A DNA stretch of 64,000 nt. It comes from Ariolimax columbianus. Taxonomy: Eukaryota; Mollusca; Gastropoda; Stylommatophora; Arionidae. Location: assembly GCA_036924085.1 (NCBI GenBank), contig JAVGWX010000018.1, positions 18,231,464 to 18,295,463 of the forward strand, in the 5' to 3' direction. Position 1 is the first letter of the stretch. Each line of letters starts with the position of its first letter. Under the pieces are notes generated by a model. The model saw only the letters and a list, made by a program, of their open reading frames with translations, was not told where the DNA came from and did no database searches. Shown in pieces: positions 60,647 to 64,000 of the stretch. Both the position numbers and the translations under genes were made by a program.

Positions 60647-60659
60647 CTTCTTACCTGCG

Positions 60660-60890
60660 ATTGTTGGTATCTTCATAGAGAGTATCAATGAATAGTCCTG
60701 GTGATGGCCATATGTATTTGCTCTTCTATTTTGTGTTTTGAGCTTGTTTAGATATTTCATAGTCATTCTCTTAGTACCACAGTTACATTCAAAGGTAGCT
60801 CCTATCTTTAGTTTGTTGAATAGATGATGGCTTGATTGTTTGAGGCCTTTATGAGTAATTACTTTATATGTTAGTATCATACAGTTAAAA
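60660..60890 (-). mobile_element. I/Nimb-like LINE tail fragment
   Basis: The minus strand reads GLKQSSHHLFNKLKIGATFE then CNCGTKRMTMKYLNKL, aligning with the 'rLRYHLFNKLKIGGTDECPCGTGKMTAEHLL' end of the 19873 element. Decayed. Confidence 0.8.
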
Positions 60891-60914
60891 GTAAAGCTGA
60901 TAATCTGAGTAGTA

Positions 60915-60978
60915 GAGGAGAGGAGACTAACGTCCGAACCGGCAAAACATACTGATCAGACTGTAGTTCTTCTATCAT
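60915..60978 (+). mobile_element. SINE-B 5' fragment
   Basis: AGACTAACGTCCGAACCGGC then AAAACATACTGATCAGACTG matches the first 45 bp of SINE-B only. Confidence 0.6.
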
Positions 60979-60984
60979 GCGATG

Positions 60985-61265
60985 AAAGACCGAAGAAAAG
61001 AGGTTAAGAAGAATAATATCTTATTTAGCTGCTGGAGAGGCCACAGAACTAGTAGAAATATTACAGCATACCTGTCATCTCTCCCTCTTTGGTCATGTTG
61101 CTCGCCCACAAGATGCTCTGACACGCTGTGGAGGCGAGTTACGGGAAGAAGCTGCGCTCATCCTGGAGACGTCCTCAGGGCTGCCCTCGCAACACCTGGC
61201 TAAAACCGATCACCACCTCCCCAACAGAACTGCAGACCGCCTGAAACGCGACCATTAGACATGGT
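60985..61265 (+). mobile_element. LINE RT C-terminal fragment
   Basis: It reads HLSLFGHVARPQDALTRCGG then ELREEAALILETSSG, similar to the 'lslFGHvaRl...tpa..al' C-terminal block. Frames are broken. Confidence 0.6.
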
Positions 61266-61379
61266 CATTAACACGGCGGACTCTGGTCGCCTAAGCGTAC
61301 TATTGACATCTGTCCCCACTTGTGCACTGCCCTTACACCTTTTGAATACAACCAGTAATTTACAGTAAGAAGAATAGTA

Positions 61380-61660
61380 ACACTGTAGCCTATCAGGCAT
61401 GTGATAATTGGGTGGTTGAGAGGCAAGGCACTCATCTCTGATTGGCGATCGAGTTCTACAGGTTTCAAACGACCCCGTAGTCTCAAGAAAGGTGGGACCA
61501 GAGGGTGGCATCCTAAGTTACTTCCAGTCATTTCGTCTTATATCTTTCCACTGGTTCAACGTAGCTTGGGACCAGACAGTGAGGTGGATGACCAGCACAG
61601 TTTCTTTCACACTATAATCCACCAATTACAGCACAAGTTACATTATCAAGACAAAACTGT
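61380..61660 (+). repeat. possible SINE-like sequence
   Basis: TTGGGTGGTTGAGAGGCAAG resembles a tRNA A-box region and GATCGAGTTCTACAGG a weak B-box 45 bp later. No second copy is found in the window, so the call is tentative. Confidence 0.3.
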
Positions 61661-61814
61661 CTGATGATGCTGCCATCATTGTTTGCGATGGGCTACTAAC
61701 TACAGTAAGAAACTATATCAGGGTAAAAATCAAAGGAGGAAATTTTGCAAGTCAAGACTGCTGACTTTTAGATAAACAGTCAATTTAATATATTTACAAA
61801 TTAATATGTGCAGT

Positions 61815-62150
61815 GTATCGTTGTTGTTGAATGCCCACAATGAGTATGGTTAATCTTTTGTGTGCCCTAAAAAGGACGTTAAGTGGCGGGTTGTTGTAGC
61901 TTTTCGCACATCTCGAGCGTGCTGATGAAGGTGGACTGGGGTCCTACAGGTGGTCGTGCTATGCTTGACTTCATCAGCGTATTGCTCACTACTACGGAGA
62001 TCATGTCGATCCCTCACCTCATTAGCCAAGCTGTCATGAAAACGGCCCATTTCCAGGGATGACAACTAGGAAACCGAGGTGAGGGTCTTGGCCAGTATAT
62101 TGTGCCTGCCCCTAATATATCTGATCAGTATGTTGTGCCTCACAAGATGT
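61815..62150 (-). mobile_element. SINE-B copy
   Basis: CGTTGTTGTTGAATGCCCAC (tail, 61819) through 'GGCGGGTTGTTGTAGC', 'GTGCTATGCTTGACTTCATC' to GCCTCACAAGATGTTAGTCT. Near full length, minus orientation, NFRKB intron 2. Confidence 0.9.
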
Positions 62151-62229
62151 TAGTCTACCATCCCATGCATTATATGATAATATTTGTTTAATCAGATACT
62201 TTCAAAACAAAATGTATTAATCACATTAT

Positions 62230-62470
62230 CGTCAGCGTCATTCCGCAAGTATGCCGTATGCAAGTAAGCCAACAATATTCTCTAAGCATCCTAGTCTTTT
62301 ACAGTGCTGTACCAATGTGGGCCTAGGTCTTTGGTCAATTCATTCTGCTCCGTGGATGTGTACATGCATAGGACCACCAAAACGTTGTTCTGCGTGTCCA
62401 TCTGTTGTCATGCATGCGAATTATATGTCCAGCCCAGTGATGTTTGCATGATATTGCTTCTTCCACGACA
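62230..62470 (-). mobile_element. LINE RT C-terminal fragment
   Basis: The minus strand reads HWAGHIIRMHDNRWTRRTTF then WWSYACTH, the clear 'W.GHi.RM.DnRWt.r.teW' block of RTE-like LINEs. Confidence 0.8.
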
Positions 62471-62474
62471 TCCC

Positions 62475-62925
62475 GCAGCAAAATTTGATGTCAATTTTCT
62501 TCATTTTGGAACTTATTCCTTATCAAATTTTTTAGTGCCGGTTCATTTGCTCGCTCAACATCTGATTTACGCAAGTTCCACACTTAACATGTGTAAATCA
62601 TTTCTGGAATTAAATGTCTTGCATCTCTTGGAGTATTGGCTAAATACTTATTTAGTAAACTGAATTTAATTATATTTTATTGTATAGTTTACCAGTTTTA
62701 GATTTATCTATATCATTTATGAAATGTGACGGAAACGTATCACATGGCAGGTTTGATATGGGTTCCTGTTGCTAATGATTGATTCACTTTTCCGCTGCAA
62801 GTGTGGCATGGTATCACCTCCACCAGAAGACTCCTCTGCAGTGGCAGTTTAATAGCAGCAATTTTACATGATGATGTTGCTAGCCTTATATACAACCTTC
62901 TTTAGTCACCTTTTATATCGAAGGT
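62475..62925. other. NFRKB intron 2, unclassified repeat at 62840-62925
   Basis: CAGTTTAATAGCAGCAATTT...TACATGATGATGTTG with TTTAGTCACCTTTTAT is shared with 53770-53850. Otherwise nothing is recognised. Confidence 0.4.
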
Positions 62926-62929
62926 TACA

Positions 62930-63115
62930 GTGTTTGAGTGTGGTGGTAGATCACTTGCTTGTTGCAGTGAAGGTACAGGGTTTGTGCTCTTGTTACCTCC
63001 ACGCTTCAGTTGGCCCAGCTACAAATGGGTACCTGGATTACTATTAGGGAAGGATAGGCACCAGCAAATGGGAACAAACATCACATGATGCAAACAGACT
63101 GACCTCATGCAAAGA
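62930..63115 (+). mobile_element. tRNA-derived SINE
   Basis: The head GTGGTAGATCACTTGCTTGT is an A-box-like start, followed by GGGTTTGTGCTCTTG (weak B-box), then 'GTTGGCCCAGCTACAAATGG' and GTACCTGG, the block shared with 27388-27650 and 44860-45065. Confidence 0.65.
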
Positions 63116-63271
63116 AGTCTCTAACACTTCATCCCCGACAGCAGTGTCTACTATGGGGCTATCTTTACACCTCAGATAACCAAATATTGAGATAACAAAC
63201 AATGTGCTGTAATGTAAGACTGAAATAACAAGGATATAGAGAATGTTTTTCGTTAGTTAGAGTGTCTGTTG

Positions 63272-63425
63272 GTGCAGAAAAGGAATGTGTCGGACCGAAA
63301 GGTGCAAATATCGCAATCAATCTGTAAACTAGCGACACAACACATTCCGTTCTCCGGACTACATTCTGCTACATGCAAAGCCCTGTTCAGGGCTTGGTAG
63401 CGGGAGATTGAGAACGAACGCAGAA
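63272..63425 (+). mobile_element. SINE-As copy
   Basis: GAATGTGTCGGACCGAAAGG then TGCAAATATCGCAATCAATC, 'TACATGCAAAGCCCTGTTCA' and GAGATTGAGAACGAACGCAG. The tail is short. NFRKB intron 2. Confidence 0.92.
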
Positions 63426-63431
63426 TAGTGT

Positions 63432-63640
63432 TAATGTGGTGGTAAATTACTCACTTTACTTGGCAAAGGTACGGGGTCAAACTCCCACGACCGTTGCACT
63501 CCTGTCATCCCAGCTTTAAATGGGTACCTGACATACAACTAGAGATGTAAAAAACAGTGAGGAAATGATCAGGTTACCCTTCTTCATACAAGCCGGGGCT
63601 TAGTATACTGAAGTCTCTAACAACTTTATTACCAGACAGT
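63432..63640 (+). mobile_element. tRNA-derived SINE
   Basis: TGTGGTGGTAAATTACTCAC (A-box-like), GGGGTCAAACTCCC (B-box-like, 45 bp later), then CCCAGCTTTAAATGGGTACC and TGACATAC. It directly follows a SINE-As copy. Confidence 0.65.
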
Positions 63641-63759
63641 AACATAACTTCAATGGGACAAAACTTTCCTTTTTTTTGATCAAAGAGGTCACTGAAAAAT
63701 AAAACAAATAATATGGATTCCTGTTGCTAATGTACATTTCAATTTTCTTACTATTGCAG

Positions 63760-63815
63760 AGGCTTCTTCCCTCTTTTCATTCCAATGATAGCGGCGAGAA
63801 ACGGGAGACATTAAG
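63760..63815 (+). CDS. NFRKB: NFRKB homologue, exon 3 (DEUBAD continuation)
   Basis: It runs from acceptor CTATTGCAG (63759) to donor GTAAGT (63816), 18 codons plus 2 bases: RLLPSFHSNDSGEKRETL. It matches 'qFLPqFPedsaEqqneli' directly after the QREHLQ of NFRKB and joins exon 2 in phase 0. The gene continues past the window. Confidence 0.93.
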
Positions 63816-63817
63816 GT

Positions 63818-64000
63818 AAGTAGCTGGCTATTGTTGGCAAGTTCTCTTGTATTTAAGCTAATGATTTATTCAATATTTTATTAGTTTCTCATGTAATTGT
63901 AAATGATTCCTTATAATTATTGTTACACTTTGTGCCACCTTCTTCTTGGGTCAATCTCCTCTGACAGAAAAAGTCAGGGACCATTATGTCTGATGGTGTC
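63818..64000. other. NFRKB intron 3, start
   Basis: No further exon is seen before the window ends. Confidence 0.5.

Noticed and set aside
61920..61950. A second hammerhead (GCTGATGAAGGTGG)
   Set aside because: CTGATGA occurs in all SINE-B copies, but there is no stem II followed by GAAA at the required distance.

Overview
This window looks like a piece of an animal nuclear genome, most likely a lophotrochozoan and probably a gastropod mollusc. The evidence is short spliced exons with GT/AG borders, three conserved animal nuclear genes, and a dense mix of decayed non-LTR retrotransposons (CR1-like, I/Nimb-like with RNase H, RTE-like), tRNA-derived SINEs, and hAT, mariner and Penelope-type traces. 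The phylum is inferred from the style of the repeats and was not checked by any search. There are no bacterial-type operons.

Three host genes are supported. (1) An HMGB1/2-type gene on the minus strand at the left end: the first coding exon is 3127-3279, the second is 1206-1357, and the rest lies beyond the window. (2) A complete SAP30/SAP30L-type Sin3-HDAC subunit gene on the plus strand: exons 23289-23338 (inferred), 27708-27870, 28890-29009, 32490-32588 and 35700-35807, with a poly(A) signal near 35913. (3) The 5' part of an NFRKB (INO80 subunit) gene on the plus strand: exons 57619-57798, 59998-60075 and 63760-63815, continuing off the right end. All three act on chromatin, but nothing in the sequence shows that they are co-regulated.

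Most of the rest is transposon debris, and much of it is nested. I name five dispersed families for use in the table. SINE-A is about 350 bp with an (AAGCC)n tail; its short form SINE-As has a (GAA)n tail. SINE-B is about 340 bp with an (AAC)n tail. Repeat-C is about 350 bp. SINE-D is about 268 bp with a tRNA head. Repeat-E is about 370 bp and present twice. Target-site duplications (TSDs) can be read directly for several copies: 15 bp around SINE-A at 13407-13754, 11 bp around SINE-A at 31927-32279, 11 bp around SINE-B at 25165-25505, 11 bp around SINE-D at 60379-60646, 17 bp around an I-like LINE at 19873-21283, and 8 bp with one mismatch around a hAT element at 9858-10829.

The observations most worth following are: a core of about 65 bp shared by SINE-A, SINE-As, SINE-D and older relatives; a 3' end shared by SINE-As and the I-like LINEs, which suggests a LINE/SINE partnership; a degenerate hammerhead-ribozyme core at 18279-18304 of the kind carried by Penelope-like elements; a 53-bp x 8 near-identical minisatellite in a SAP30 intron; and a 48-bp minisatellite open in frame on both strands. 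Repeat borders without a stated TSD are accurate to about 10-30 bp.
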